This document shows, piece by piece, positions 46,543 through 56,738 of a stretch of DNA of 64,000 nucleotides. The first letter of the stretch is position 1. Each line of letters starts with the position of its first letter. The notes below the pieces were generated by a model. The model did not search any database. It was not told the origin of the DNA and saw only the letters and a list, made by a program, of their open reading frames with translations. The stretch comes from Anaeromyxobacter diazotrophicus (GTDB lineage Bacteria > Myxococcota > Myxococcia > Myxococcales > Anaeromyxobacteraceae). Made by a program: the position numbers and the translations under genes. The DNA lies in assembly GCF_013340205.1 (NCBI RefSeq), contig NZ_BJTG01000006.1, positions 186,001 to 250,000 of the forward strand, given 5' to 3'.

Positions 46543-48852
46543 CTAGGGACGCTCCGCCCACAGCGCCAGCGCGTCGAGCGACGACGCCGCGGGCGCGCGA
46601 CGGACCGTCCGTCCGTCCGAGAGGAACCGCGCCGCCCCCGCGCTGGTGCGCACGACCTCGGCGCCCGACGCCTCCCACCGCGCGACCACCTCCGGCGAGG
46701 GAAACCCGAACCGGTTGTCGCGCCCGGCCGTGACGACCGCCCAGCGGGCCCGCGCCGCGGCCACGAGGCCCGGGCCGGAGCTGGTGGCGCTGCCGTGGTG
46801 CGGGACCTTGACCACCTGGGCCGCGAGGCGGTCGGCCCCGCCCGAGAGGAGGGCCGCCTCGCCCTCCGCCTCGACGTCGCCGCAGAGGAGGAACGCGACG
46901 GCGCCGTGGTCGACGCGCAGCACCAGCGAGGCGTCGTTCTCGCTCCAGGCCTCGCTCCCGGCGGGCGGCCCGAGCACCTCGACGCGGACCCCGGCGCGCT
47001 CGTACGCCTGCCCTGGAGAGAGCGGGAACGCCGGGGGGAGGGCGGCGAAGCTCGCCGCGGTGGCCTCGTCGCCCGGGCGCCCGCTGGTGAAGAAGCGCTC
47101 GACCGGCAGCGCGCGGGCGACGGCGGCCAGGCCGGCCAGGTGGTCCGGGTGCGGGTGCGAGAGGAACACCGCGGCCAGCCGGCGCACCCCCGCGTCGCGC
47201 AGCCACGGCAGCACGTCGCGCGCGCCGGGGTCGCCATGCCCCTGCGCCTCGCCGCCGCCGTCCACGAGCACGGCGCTCCCGTCGGGCAGCAGGAGCGCGG
47301 CCGCGTCGCCCTGGCCGACGGAGAGGAACGTGACCTCGAGGCCGCCCCGCCGGACCGCGAGCGCGTGCCGGAGCGGCGCGGGCGCGAGCAGCCCGGCCAG
47401 CGCGAGCGCCGCCGCCCCGGCGCGCGCCGCGCCCCGCAGCCGGAAGGCGCCGAGGAGGCCGAGGTAGCAGAGGGCGCAGCCGAGGAGGCTGGGCGAGCCG
47501 ACGCCCACGGAGGACCAGGAGGGCGCGGCGCAGCGGTCGTTCACCCACAGGAGCGCGGTCGCGAGCGGGCGCGCGGCGAGGAGGAGCGGCGGCGCCGCGC
47601 CCGGGGTGAGCGATCCCGCCGCGGCGGCCAGCGCGGCCACCACCGTCAGCGCGGAGCCGAGCGGCACGCCGGCCAGGTTCGAGATCGGCGCCAGCAGCGA
47701 GAGGCGCCGGAAGTGGAAGGCGACGATGGGCGCGGTGGCGAGCGTGGCCGCCGCGCTGGCGCAGGCGCTGGCGAGGAGGAGCTCGCGGGCGCGCCCCCAC
47801 CAGCGCTCGCGCTCCGGCGGCCAGGGCAGCGCCCGCCGCAGCGGGCCGGAGAGGAGCGCCAGCCCCGCCACCGACGCGAAGGAGAGCTGGAGGGAGGGGT
47901 CGAAGAGCGCGCCCGGCTGGAAGGCCAGGACCGCCACCAGCGCCAGCGCGATCCCGCTCAGCGCGTCCGCCTCGCGGTCGAAGAGCACGGCGCCGAAGCC
48001 GAGCGCGGCGGCGAGCGCCGAGCGCACCACGGGTACGTCGGCGCCGGTGGCGAGCGCGTAGAGCGCCGCGAGGGGCAGCGCGAGGAGGGCCGCCGGGCGG
48101 CGCACGTCGCCCCGGCGCGCGAGCGGGCCCGCGCGGGCGAGCCCGGCCCGGAGGAGCCGGTAGGCGCCCAGCGCCACCACCGCGAGGTGGAGCCCGGAGA
48201 CGGAGAGGAGGTGGGCGAGCCCGCTCCGCGCGAAGGCGTCGGCGGTCGCGGGGTCGACGCCGCCGCGGTCGCCGGTCCCGATGGCCCGCACCAGCCCGGC
48301 CTCGCGGGGCGGCAGCGCGCTCGCGGCCGCCGCCGCGAACCTCACCCGCGCGAGCTCCAGGTGCGCGAGCGGGGAGGGCGGCCCGGCGCGGATGGGCGGC
48401 GCGGAGGCGTGCGCCTCGAGCGCCACCCCGCGCGCCCGCAGCTCCGCGGCGCGGTCTCGGCCGCCGGGGTTGCGCTGCCCCTCGGGCGCGCGCAGCCGCG
48501 CCTGCAGCCGGAGGCGATCCCCGAGCGCGATGGGCCACGGGAGGTCGGGCGCGGTGGCGAGGAGGTCCGCGCCGGCGGTGCGGAGCGTGAAGCGCACCTG
48601 GCCCTCGAAGCGCTCCGGCACCGACGCGACGCGCCCCTGCACGATCCCCTCGGCCGGAGCGGCGGCGGCCGGGACGCGGGCGCGGGTGGCCGCCGCGGCG
48701 GCGTACCCCGCACAGGCGAACGCGAGCGGGGCGAGCGGCGGCGAGAGCGCGAGGAGGGCGGCCAGCGCCGCGGCCGGGAGCGGCCACCCCGCGCCGGGCC
48801 AGGCGACGCCGGCCGCGAAGCCGAGCGCCAGCGCCGGCAGCGGCCGCCGCAT
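46543..48852 (-). CDS. comEC: ComEC/Rec2-type DNA internalisation protein
   Basis: A 769-residue inner-membrane channel that brings single-stranded DNA into the cytoplasm during natural transformation. An N-terminal region with DUF4131-type helices and an OB-like loop precedes the Competence domain: helices from about 225 with SGLAHLLSVSGLHLAVVALG, a hallmark. A C-terminal MBL-fold domain (about 510-770) has FLSVGQGDAAALLLPDGSAV, FLSHPHPDHLAGLAAV (HxHxDH) and VVKVPHHGSATSSGPGL. The MBL domain is thought to degrade the non-transported strand. ATG 48852 chosen over an in-frame TTG at 48855. Natural competence of the organism is implied but not shown. Confidence 0.92.
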   Translation of the reverse strand: MRRPLPALALGFAAGVAWPGAGWPLPAAALAALLALSPPLAPLAFACAGYAAAAATRARVPAAAAPAEGIVQGRVASVPERFEGQVRFTLRTAGADLLATAPDLPWPIALGDRLRLQARLRAPEGQRNPGGRDRAAELRARGVALEAHASAPPIRAGPPSPLAHLELARVRFAAAAASALPPREAGLVRAIGTGDRGGVDPATADAFARSGLAHLLSVSGLHLAVVALGAYRLLRAGLARAGPLARRGDVRRPAALLALPLAALYALATGADVPVVRSALAAALGFGAVLFDREADALSGIALALVAVLAFQPGALFDPSLQLSFASVAGLALLSGPLRRALPWPPERERWWGRARELLLASACASAAATLATAPIVAFHFRRLSLLAPISNLAGVPLGSALTVVAALAAAAGSLTPGAAPPLLLAARPLATALLWVNDRCAAPSWSSVGVGSPSLLGCALCYLGLLGAFRLRGAARAGAAALALAGLLAPAPLRHALAVRRGGLEVTFLSVGQGDAAALLLPDGSAVLVDGGGEAQGHGDPGARDVLPWLRDAGVRRLAAVFLSHPHPDHLAGLAAVARALPVERFFTSGRPGDEATAASFAALPPAFPLSPGQAYERAGVRVEVLGPPAGSEAWSENDASLVLRVDHGAVAFLLCGDVEAEGEAALLSGGADRLAAQVVKVPHHGSATSSGPGLVAAARARWAVVTAGRDNRFGFPSPEVVARWEASGAEVVRTSAGAARFLSDGRTVRRAPAASSLDALALWAERP

Positions 48853-48921
48853 CAACGCGCCCGGGCGCCGGCGGTGTGCGCAACAGACGCACCACCCCCG
48901 ACATCACCCGACTTTTCAAGA

Positions 48922-48950
48922 TTGACGGGTTTGGAAAGCTGTGGTAGGGT
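48922..48950 (+). promoter_or_regulatory. Promoter of carD
   Basis: TTGACG (48922-48927) and TAGGGT (48945-48950) are 17 bases apart, with a GGAGG 74 bases downstream before the ATG. The element lies in the divergent gap with comEC. The -10 match is only partial. Confidence 0.5.
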
Positions 48951-49034
48951 CCCGCGACTCGGCACCCTGCCCGTTCCGCCCGAAGGTGGGAGGAGAACGG
49001 GTTCCGCCACTCCTGGCGAGGGCCGGAGGAACTG

Positions 49035-49568
49035 ATGCCCGCAACCGCAACGCCTGCAGCGCAGACTATCCCAGCCGGCCACAATTTCAAGGTCGGAGAC
49101 AAGGCCGTCTACCCCGGGCAAGGGGTCGGCGAGGTGCTGGGGATCGAGCACAAGGAGGTCGCCGGCCAGCGGCAGTCCTTCTACGTGCTCCGCATCCTCG
49201 ACAACGGGATGAAGATCATGATCCCGATGAACAAGGTCGGCTCGGTCGGCCTGCGCGAGATCATCGGGGAGAAGGACGTCCGCCGCGTCTACAGCATCCT
49301 GCGCGAGAAGGAGGTCTCGGTCGACTCGACGACCTGGAACCGCCGGTACCGGGAGTACATGGACAAGATCAAGACCGGCTCGGTGTTCGAGATCGCCGAG
49401 GTGCTGCGCGACCTGTACCTCCTCCGCTCCGACAAGGACCTCTCGTTCGGCGAGCGGAAGATGCTCGACACGGCGCGCTCGCTCCTCATCAAGGAGCTGG
49501 CCATCGCCAAGGACTGCGACGAGCAGGACGTCGAGACCGACCTGAAGAAGATCTTCAACATCCAGTGA
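49035..49568 (+). CDS. CarD/CdnL-family transcription factor
   Basis: A 177-residue RNA-polymerase-interacting regulator. The N-terminal Tudor-like domain (about 18-70, FKVGDKAVYPGQGVGEVLGI) binds the beta subunit. A C-terminal helical bundle (RDLYLLRSDKDLSFGERKML, DTARSLLIKELAIAKDC) stabilises open promoter complexes. Lacking the HMGA-like tail of Myxococcus CarD, it matches CdnL, essential in myxobacteria and related to mycobacterial CarD. Such factors favour weak-discriminator promoters like rRNA. GGAGG six bases upstream supports the ATG. A strong hairpin follows. Confidence 0.94.
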   Translation: MPATATPAAQTIPAGHNFKVGDKAVYPGQGVGEVLGIEHKEVAGQRQSFYVLRILDNGMKIMIPMNKVGSVGLREIIGEKDVRRVYSILREKEVSVDSTTWNRRYREYMDKIKTGSVFEIAEVLRDLYLLRSDKDLSFGERKMLDTARSLLIKELAIAKDCDEQDVETDLKKIFNIQ

Positions 49569-49576
49569 CGTGCTCC

Positions 49577-49604
49577 GGGCCGGGCGCCACGCGGCGCTCG
49601 GCCC
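49577..49604 (+). terminator. Strong hairpin after carD
   Basis: GGGCCGGGCGCC (49577-49588) and GGCGCTCGGCCC (49593-49604) pair over 12 bp with one G-U, closing a 4-base loop. It begins 9 bases after the stop. No U-tract follows. Confidence 0.6.
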
Positions 49605-49617
49605 AGGGGTGCACCCT

Positions 49618-49647
49618 CCGCCGCGTGGACCCAGGTCCGCGCGGCGG
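49618..49647. repeat. 30-bp near-perfect palindrome upstream of ispDF
   Basis: CCGCCGCG-T-GGACC, a central CA, then GGTCC-G-CGCGGCGG: all pair except the T/G step. It lies about 100 bases before ispDF and could be an operator for a dimeric protein, or a further terminator arm. Confidence 0.6.
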
Positions 49648-49745
49648 TCGTCTGTAGGAGCGTCAGGGCGCGCTGGAACGTGGAGCCGGGGCATCCGCGG
49701 GCACGCTGAAGCACGCGCGGTGCCAGGCTCCGGCAAAGGAGCGGG

Positions 49746-50912
49746 ATGATCGGCGGCGAGCGGGTGGGCGGGATCGTGGCGGCGGGCGGCTCCGGGACGC
49801 GGGCCGGCGTCGCGAAGCAGTGGCTCAGCCTGGGCGGTCAGACCGTCCTGCGCCGGAGCGCGGCCACGCTGGCCGCCTGCGAGCTGGTCGACGTCCTCGT
49901 GGCGGTGGTGCCCCCCGGCGAGGAGGCGCGCGCCGCGGCCGACCTGGCCGGGCTGGGGAAGCCGGTGCGCGCGGTGGCGGGCGGCCCCGCCCGCGCCGAC
50001 TCGGTGAAGCGCGGGCTCGCCGCGGCCGACGACTGCGCGCTGGTGCTGGTCCACGACGCCGCGCGGCCGTTCGCGACGCCGGCGCTGGTCCGCGCGGTCG
50101 CGCTGGCGGCCGCGGCGGAGGGGGCCGCGCTGGCCGCGCTGCCGGCGAGCGACACGGTGAAGGAGGCGGCGCCGAACGCCGGCGGGGCCCCGCGCGCCGG
50201 CCGCACCCTCGACCGCCGCACGCTCTGGCTGGCGCAGACGCCGCAGGGCTTCCGCGCCGAGGTGCTGCGGCGCGCCTTCGCCGAGGCGGGGGCGGCCGCG
50301 GCCGAGGCCACCGACGAGTGCGCGCTGGTGGAGCGGCTCGGGCTCCCGGTCGCGCTCGTCCCGGGGGAGGCGGGGAACTTCAAGATCACGAGCGCCGAGG
50401 ACGTGGAGCGGGCGCGGGCGCGGCTGGAGGCGCCGGTCGCGATGGGGGTCGGCTACGACGTCCACCCCTTCGGGCCCGGCCGCCGGCTGGTGCTGGGCGG
50501 GGTGGAGTTCGAGGGCGACGGCCTGGTCGGCCACTCGGACGCGGACATCTGCGCCCACGCCATCGGCGACGCCGTGCTGGGCGCCGCCGGGCTGGGCGAC
50601 CTGGGCCGCCACTTCCCCGACACGGACGACCGCTGGAAGGGCGTCTCCTCGCTCGTCCTCCTGCGCGAGATCGCCCGCAAGGCGGCGGCCGCCGGCTGGC
50701 GGGTCGGCAACTGCGACGTGACCCTGGCGGCGCGCCGGCCGAAGATCGCGCCCCGCGCCGAGGAGATGCGCGCCCGGCTGGCGGAGGCGCTCGGCGTCGC
50801 CCCGGCGCAGGTGAACGTGAAGGCCACCACCGGCGAGCGGCTCGGCTTCGTCGGCCGCGGCGAGGGCATCGCCGCGCACGCGGTCGCGCTGCTCTACCGC
50901 GCCGCCCTTTAG
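49746..50912 (+). CDS. ispDF: Bifunctional IspD/IspF enzyme
   Basis: A 388-residue fusion making two steps of the MEP isoprenoid pathway. The N-terminal IspD (about 1-228) transfers CMP to methylerythritol phosphate (GIVAAGGSGTRAGVAKQWL, VLVHDAARPFATPALV). The C-terminal IspF (about 232-388) makes the cyclodiphosphate (MGVGYDVHPFG, GHSDADICAHAIGDAVLGAA, HFPDTDDRWKG, KATTGERLGFVGRGEG). IspF metal ligands (Asp, His) are all visible. Fused IspDF is known in several proteobacteria. ATG 49746 has AAAGGAGCGGG upstream. cysS follows by 50 bases, an association also seen in other genomes. Confidence 0.96.
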   Translation: MIGGERVGGIVAAGGSGTRAGVAKQWLSLGGQTVLRRSAATLAACELVDVLVAVVPPGEEARAAADLAGLGKPVRAVAGGPARADSVKRGLAAADDCALVLVHDAARPFATPALVRAVALAAAAEGAALAALPASDTVKEAAPNAGGAPRAGRTLDRRTLWLAQTPQGFRAEVLRRAFAEAGAAAAEATDECALVERLGLPVALVPGEAGNFKITSAEDVERARARLEAPVAMGVGYDVHPFGPGRRLVLGGVEFEGDGLVGHSDADICAHAIGDAVLGAAGLGDLGRHFPDTDDRWKGVSSLVLLREIARKAAAAGWRVGNCDVTLAARRPKIAPRAEEMRARLAEALGVAPAQVNVKATTGERLGFVGRGEGIAAHAVALLYRAAL

Positions 50913-50948
50913 CGGCCGGGTTCTCGACACCGGCGCGCGCTTCCGGGC

Positions 50949-50954
50949 TAGGAT
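50949..50954 (+). promoter_or_regulatory. -10 element of cysS (leaderless)
   Basis: TAGGAT ends 8 bases before the cysS ATG. TCGACA at 50924-50929, spaced by 19, could be the -35. Confidence 0.5.
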
Positions 50955-50962
50955 CGACCGCG

Positions 50963-52420
<1,458 letters not shown>

Positions 52421-52447
52421 TCCGCGGCGGGGGCCGCCGCTCCGCGT

Positions 52448-52453
52448 TAAGCT
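52448..52453 (+). promoter_or_regulatory. -10 element of uvrB (leaderless)
   Basis: TAAGCT ends 6 bases before the uvrB GTG at 52460. No -35 is evident. Confidence 0.4.
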
Positions 52454-52459
52454 CCGCGG

Positions 52460-54556
52460 GTGTCCTTCGCGATCAAGAGCCCCTACCAGCCGACCGGCGA
52501 CCAGCCGCGCGCCGTCCGCGAGCTGACGGAGGGGCTGCGCCGCGGCGACCTGGCGCAGGTGCTCCTGGGGGTGACGGGCTCGGGCAAGACCTTCACCGTC
52601 GCCAACGTGGTGGCGGAGGTGAAGCGGCCGACGCTCGTCATCGCCCACAACAAGACCCTGGCGGCGCAGCTCTACGGCGAGTTCAAGGAGCTCTTCCCCG
52701 ACGCCGCCGTCCACTACTTCGTCAGCTACTACGACTACTACCAGCCCGAGGCGTACGTCCCCTCGACCGACACGTACATCGAGAAGGACTCGTCCATCAA
52801 CGACGAGATCGACCGCATGCGGCACGCGGCGACCCACGCGCTCCTCACCCGCAACGACGTGCTCATCGTGGCGTCGGTGTCGTGCATCTACGGCCTCGGC
52901 ACCGCCGAGGCGTACTACGGGCTGTTGCAGCAGGTGGAGAAGGGCCAGGAGTTCCTGCGCGACCGCTTCATCCGCTCCCTCATCGACATCCAGTACGAGC
53001 GGAACGACCTCGACTTCCACCGCGGCACCTTCCGCGTCCGCGGCGACACGCTCGAGGTCTTCCCTCCGTACGAGGAGGAGCGCGCCGTCCGCATCGAGTT
53101 CTTCGGCGACGTGGTGGACCGCATCACCGAGTTCGACCCCCTGCGCGGCCAGAACCTGGGGGAGCTGGACAAGGTCGCCATCTTCCCCAACAGCCACTAC
53201 GTCTCGGCGCCGGAGACGCGCAAGCGCGCCATCGACGGGATCTGCGAGGAGCTGCGCGGCCGGCTCCAGGAGCTGCGCGCGCAGGACAAGCTGGTCGAGG
53301 CGCAGCGGCTCGAGCAGCGGACGATGTTCGACCTCGAGATGCTGGAGCAGATGGGCTTCTGCTCGGGGATCGAGAACTACTCGCGCTGGCTCTCCGGGCG
53401 CCGGGCCGGCGACGCGCCGCCCTGCCTCATCGACTACTTCCCGAAGGACTTCCTGCTCGTCATCGACGAGTCCCACCAGACCGTGCCGCAGATCGGCGCC
53501 ATGTACCGCGGCGACCGCTCCCGCAAGGAGACGCTGGTGGACTTCGGCTTCCGCCTGCCCTCGGCGCTCGACAACCGCCCGCTCAAGTTCGAGGAGTTCG
53601 AGCGCATCGTGAAGCAGGGCATCTACGTCTCCGCCACCCCGGCCCGGTACGAGCTCGACCGGGCGGGCGGCGTGGTGGTGGAGCAGATCATCCGGCCCAC
53701 CGGCCTCGTGGACCCGGAGGTGGAGGTGCGGCCGGTCGGGACGCAGGTGGACGACCTCCTGGCGGAGGTGCGGACGCGCGCCACGGCGGGCGAGCGCGTC
53801 CTCGTCACCACCCTCACCAAGCGCATGGCGGAGGATCTGACCGAGTACTACACCGACGTCGGCGTCCGCTGCCGCTACCTGCACTCCGACATCGACACGC
53901 TGGAGCGGAGCGCCCTCATCCGCGACCTGCGGCGGGGCGAGTTCGACGTCCTCATCGGCATCAACCTGCTGCGCGAGGGGCTCGACATCCCGGAGGTGTC
54001 GCTGGTGGCGGTGCTCGACGCCGACAAGGAGGGGTTCCTGCGCAGCGAGGTCTCGCTCATCCAGACCATCGGCCGCGCCGCCCGCAACCTGAACGGCCGG
54101 GTGCTGCTCTACGCCGACAAGGTCACCGACTCGATGCGCAAGGCGCTCGACGAGACGAACCGGCGGCGCGAGATCCAGCGCCGGTACAACGAGGAACACG
54201 GGATCACTCCCCAGTCGGTGCGGAGGAACATCACCGACCTGCACCTGGCCGAGGCCCCGGCGGGCGAGCTGCCCGTGCCGCTGGCGGCCGACGGCGCCGA
54301 GTACCAGCCGGAGGAGCTCCCGCGCATGATCGCCGAGCTGGAGAAGGAGATGAAGGCCGCCTCGCAGGCGCTCGAGTTCGAGCGGGCGGCCCAGCTCCGG
54401 GACCGCGTCCTGGCGCTGAAGGACCTCCAGCTCGGGGTGGTGCGGAAGCTCGGCGTCGGGATGAAGGGCCTGCTCGGCTCGGGGGCCAACCTCGCGGCCG
54501 GCGACGCGGCCCGGGCGCCTCGCCGGGCCCAGGCGATGCGGCGCCGGCGCCGGTGA
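52460..54556 (+). CDS. uvrB: Excinuclease ABC subunit B
   Basis: A 698-residue UvrB helicase-like component of nucleotide excision repair. P-loop [15 protein letters not shown], beta-hairpin [20 protein letters not shown] that inserts at lesions, [20 protein letters not shown] (Walker B), the C-terminal helicase motifs ([31 protein letters not shown]) and a UvrC-binding UVR motif near 636-660 ([20 protein letters not shown]). The GTG start lacks a Shine-Dalgarno and has a TAAGCT 6 bases upstream. The Arg-rich tail is short. It ends 6 bases before the convergent protease gene; uvrC is 2.2 kb further along on the same strand. Confidence 0.97.
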   Translation: MSFAIKSPYQPTGDQPRAVRELTEGLRRGDLAQVLLGVTGSGKTFTVANVVAEVKRPTLVIAHNKTLAAQLYGEFKELFPDAAVHYFVSYYDYYQPEAYVPSTDTYIEKDSSINDEIDRMRHAATHALLTRNDVLIVASVSCIYGLGTAEAYYGLLQQVEKGQEFLRDRFIRSLIDIQYERNDLDFHRGTFRVRGDTLEVFPPYEEERAVRIEFFGDVVDRITEFDPLRGQNLGELDKVAIFPNSHYVSAPETRKRAIDGICEELRGRLQELRAQDKLVEAQRLEQRTMFDLEMLEQMGFCSGIENYSRWLSGRRAGDAPPCLIDYFPKDFLLVIDESHQTVPQIGAMYRGDRSRKETLVDFGFRLPSALDNRPLKFEEFERIVKQGIYVSATPARYELDRAGGVVVEQIIRPTGLVDPEVEVRPVGTQVDDLLAEVRTRATAGERVLVTTLTKRMAEDLTEYYTDVGVRCRYLHSDIDTLERSALIRDLRRGEFDVLIGINLLREGLDIPEVSLVAVLDADKEGFLRSEVSLIQTIGRAARNLNGRVLLYADKVTDSMRKALDETNRRREIQRRYNEEHGITPQSVRRNITDLHLAEAPAGELPVPLAADGAEYQPEELPRMIAELEKEMKAASQALEFERAAQLRDRVLALKDLQLGVVRKLGVGMKGLLGSGANLAAGDAARAPRRAQAMRRRRR

Positions 54557-54562
54557 GCGGCG

Positions 54563-56554
54563 CTACTGCACCACCGTGACCGCCGCGTCGTCGACGAGGA
54601 AGCTCGTCTGGAGCGTGGGATCCTCGGCGGCGTGGAGGTGGAGGCGGATGGTCCTGCCGCGCCACGCCGAGAGGTCGAAGCGCCACTGGGTCCAGCCGCT
54701 CGACGCGTCGAGGTTCGAGAAGGCGCCGAGCGTGCCGAGGAGGCTTCCGGCGCCGTCGCGCACGGTGACGGTGAGCGTGTCGAAGGCGGTCGAGGCGCTG
54801 GTCTCGGCGGTGGTCACTTGCAGCCAGAAGCTGAAGCTCGCGCCGCAGGCGCCGGCGGGGAGGGTGACCTCCTGCCAGAGGTCGTCCACGTGGGGGCTGC
54901 CGTAGCCGTCGAGCCAGGCCTTCCAGCCGCCGCTGTGCGCGGCCGGCGAGGTGGTCGGGTCGAGGACGCCGGCGGTGGCGACCCACGGCGCGGCGGTGCC
55001 CGCCTCGAAGCCGGGGTTGGCGAGGAGCTGGCGGGTGGCGGCGCAGGCGGCCGCGGGCGCGGCGTTCGCCACCGTCACGGACACGGCGGCCGACTCGCCG
55101 GCGTGGCCGGCCGCGTCGTAGGCCCGGCTGGTGAGGGTGTGCGGCCCGTTCGCGGCCGCGGTGGTGTCCCAGGGCGCGGTCCAGGGCGGCGCGGCCGCGG
55201 TGGCGACGAGCGCCCCGTCGACGTAGAGCTCGACGCGCGTCACGCCCACGTCGTCGCTGGCGGTCGCGGCGAAGGTCACCACGCCCGACACGGTGGCGCC
55301 GGGGGCGGGCGCGCTCACGCCGGTCGCCGGCGCGGTGGCGTCCGCGGGAGCGCCGAAGCCCAGGAACCCGGTGAAGAGCAGCGCGTCCGGGGAGCCGGTT
55401 CCGACCCCCGAGAGCTGGCCGGAGGTGGCGTTCGCGGTGAGCGCCGCCGCCACCTCGGCCGGCGTCGCCGACGGGCGCTGCGACAGGACGAGGGCCGCGG
55501 CCCCGGCGACGTGCGGGGTCGCCATCGAGGTCCCGCTGAGCGTGTTCGTGGCGGTGTCGGAGGTGAACCACGCCGAGGTGATGCCCACGCCCGGCGCGTA
55601 CAGGTCGAGGCAGCTGCCGAAGTTCGAGAACGAGGCCTGGGCGTCCGAGGCGTCGGAGGCGCCCACGGTCAGGGCGGCCGGGAGGCGCCCCGGCGACTGC
55701 GTGCAGGCGTCGAGCGCGCCGTTGCCCGCCGCCACCGCGAAGGTGACGCCGGCGGCGATGGCGCTCTGCACCGCCTGGTCGAGGGTGGCCGAGGCCGCGC
55801 CGCCCAGGCTCAGGTTCGCGACCGCCGGCGAGAGGTGGTTGGCGGCCACCCAGTCGATCCCCGACAGCGCGGACGAGACCGACCCGGCCCCGGTGCAGTC
55901 GAGGACGCGCACCGACCACAGCCGCGCGCCCTTCGCCACGCCGTGGGTCGAACCCCCCAGCGTGCCCGCCACGTGCGTCCCGTGGCCGTTGCAGTCGTCG
56001 GTGCCGTGGCCGTCGTCCACGGCCGTGAAGGCGCCCGCGGCGCGGCCGCCGAACTCCGCGTGCGTGGCGCGGATCCCGGTGTCGATGACGTAGGCGTTCA
56101 CCCCCGCGCCGTCCGCGCCGTAGCCGTAGCTGCCGTCGAGCGGCAGGCCGCGCTGGTCGAGGCGGTCGAGCCCCCAGGGGGCGCCCACCTCGATCCCCTC
56201 GGCGTGGAGCTCGCCGTCCTCCTCCACCCGCGCGACGCTCGGGTCCTGCGCGAGCGCCTGCGCCTGGGCGTCCGTCAGCTCCGCCAGGAAGCCGCGCAGC
56301 GCGTGGCGCCAGGTGCCCGCCACCCGCCCGCCGTGCTGGCCGGCGAGCGCGGCGGCGTCGATCGCCACGTCGTGCTCCTTGGCGAGGTCGTCGCGCAGCA
56401 CCACGAGGTAACGGCCGCCCACCGGGTGCGCGACGCGGAGCACCGCGCCGGACTGGGTGTGGAGCGCCGGCGCCCCAGGGCCGCTCGTGGCGCCGGGGCC
56501 GCAGGCGAGGAGCGGTCCCGCCAGCAGCAGCGCGGCGGCGGAGCGGAGGTGCAT
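54563..56554 (-). CDS. Subtilisin-like (S8) serine protease lipoprotein
   Basis: A 663-residue exported protease. Lipoprotein signal with lipobox LLAC (Cys18). An I9-type propeptide (about 45-120) is followed by the catalytic domain: Asp158 ([10 protein letters not shown]), His191 ([10 protein letters not shown]), Asn278 oxyanion (AAGNGA) and Ser343 ([13 protein letters not shown]), of the proteinase K group. A C-terminal Ig-like domain (about 405-490, [20 protein letters not shown]) and a jelly-roll-like domain (about 500-663, [26 protein letters not shown]) probably bind cell-surface or polymer substrate. It suits a bacteriolytic or scavenging lifestyle. It lies between uvrB and uvrC on the opposite strand. 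Confidence 0.92.
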   Translation of the reverse strand: MHLRSAAALLLAGPLLACGPGATSGPGAPALHTQSGAVLRVAHPVGGRYLVVLRDDLAKEHDVAIDAAALAGQHGGRVAGTWRHALRGFLAELTDAQAQALAQDPSVARVEEDGELHAEGIEVGAPWGLDRLDQRGLPLDGSYGYGADGAGVNAYVIDTGIRATHAEFGGRAAGAFTAVDDGHGTDDCNGHGTHVAGTLGGSTHGVAKGARLWSVRVLDCTGAGSVSSALSGIDWVAANHLSPAVANLSLGGAASATLDQAVQSAIAAGVTFAVAAGNGALDACTQSPGRLPAALTVGASDASDAQASFSNFGSCLDLYAPGVGITSAWFTSDTATNTLSGTSMATPHVAGAAALVLSQRPSATPAEVAAALTANATSGQLSGVGTGSPDALLFTGFLGFGAPADATAPATGVSAPAPGATVSGVVTFAATASDDVGVTRVELYVDGALVATAAAPPWTAPWDTTAAANGPHTLTSRAYDAAGHAGESAAVSVTVANAAPAAACAATRQLLANPGFEAGTAAPWVATAGVLDPTTSPAAHSGGWKAWLDGYGSPHVDDLWQEVTLPAGACGASFSFWLQVTTAETSASTAFDTLTVTVRDGAGSLLGTLGAFSNLDASSGWTQWRFDLSAWRGRTIRLHLHAAEDPTLQTSFLVDDAAVTVVQ

Positions 56555-56722
56555 CGAGGGTCCTCGCGGGCGGGCGGACGGCGCGCCTCCGGGCGGCTGG
56601 CCACCGGGTTCGACTGTGCCCCTGGGGGGTTCCCTCGATCAACGGGGACAAGGTGCGCAGGAGGTGGCGCGCGTGCGGTCGTCTGGCAGGAGGGACGACC
56701 GGCGCAAGCCGTGGGAACCGCT

Positions 56723-56728
56723 TAGAAT
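56723..56728 (+). promoter_or_regulatory. -10 element of uvrC (near-leaderless)
   Basis: TAGAAT, five of six consensus bases, ends 10 bases before the uvrC ATG. No -35 is evident. Confidence 0.5.
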
Positions 56729-56738
56729 CCCGCCGCAG

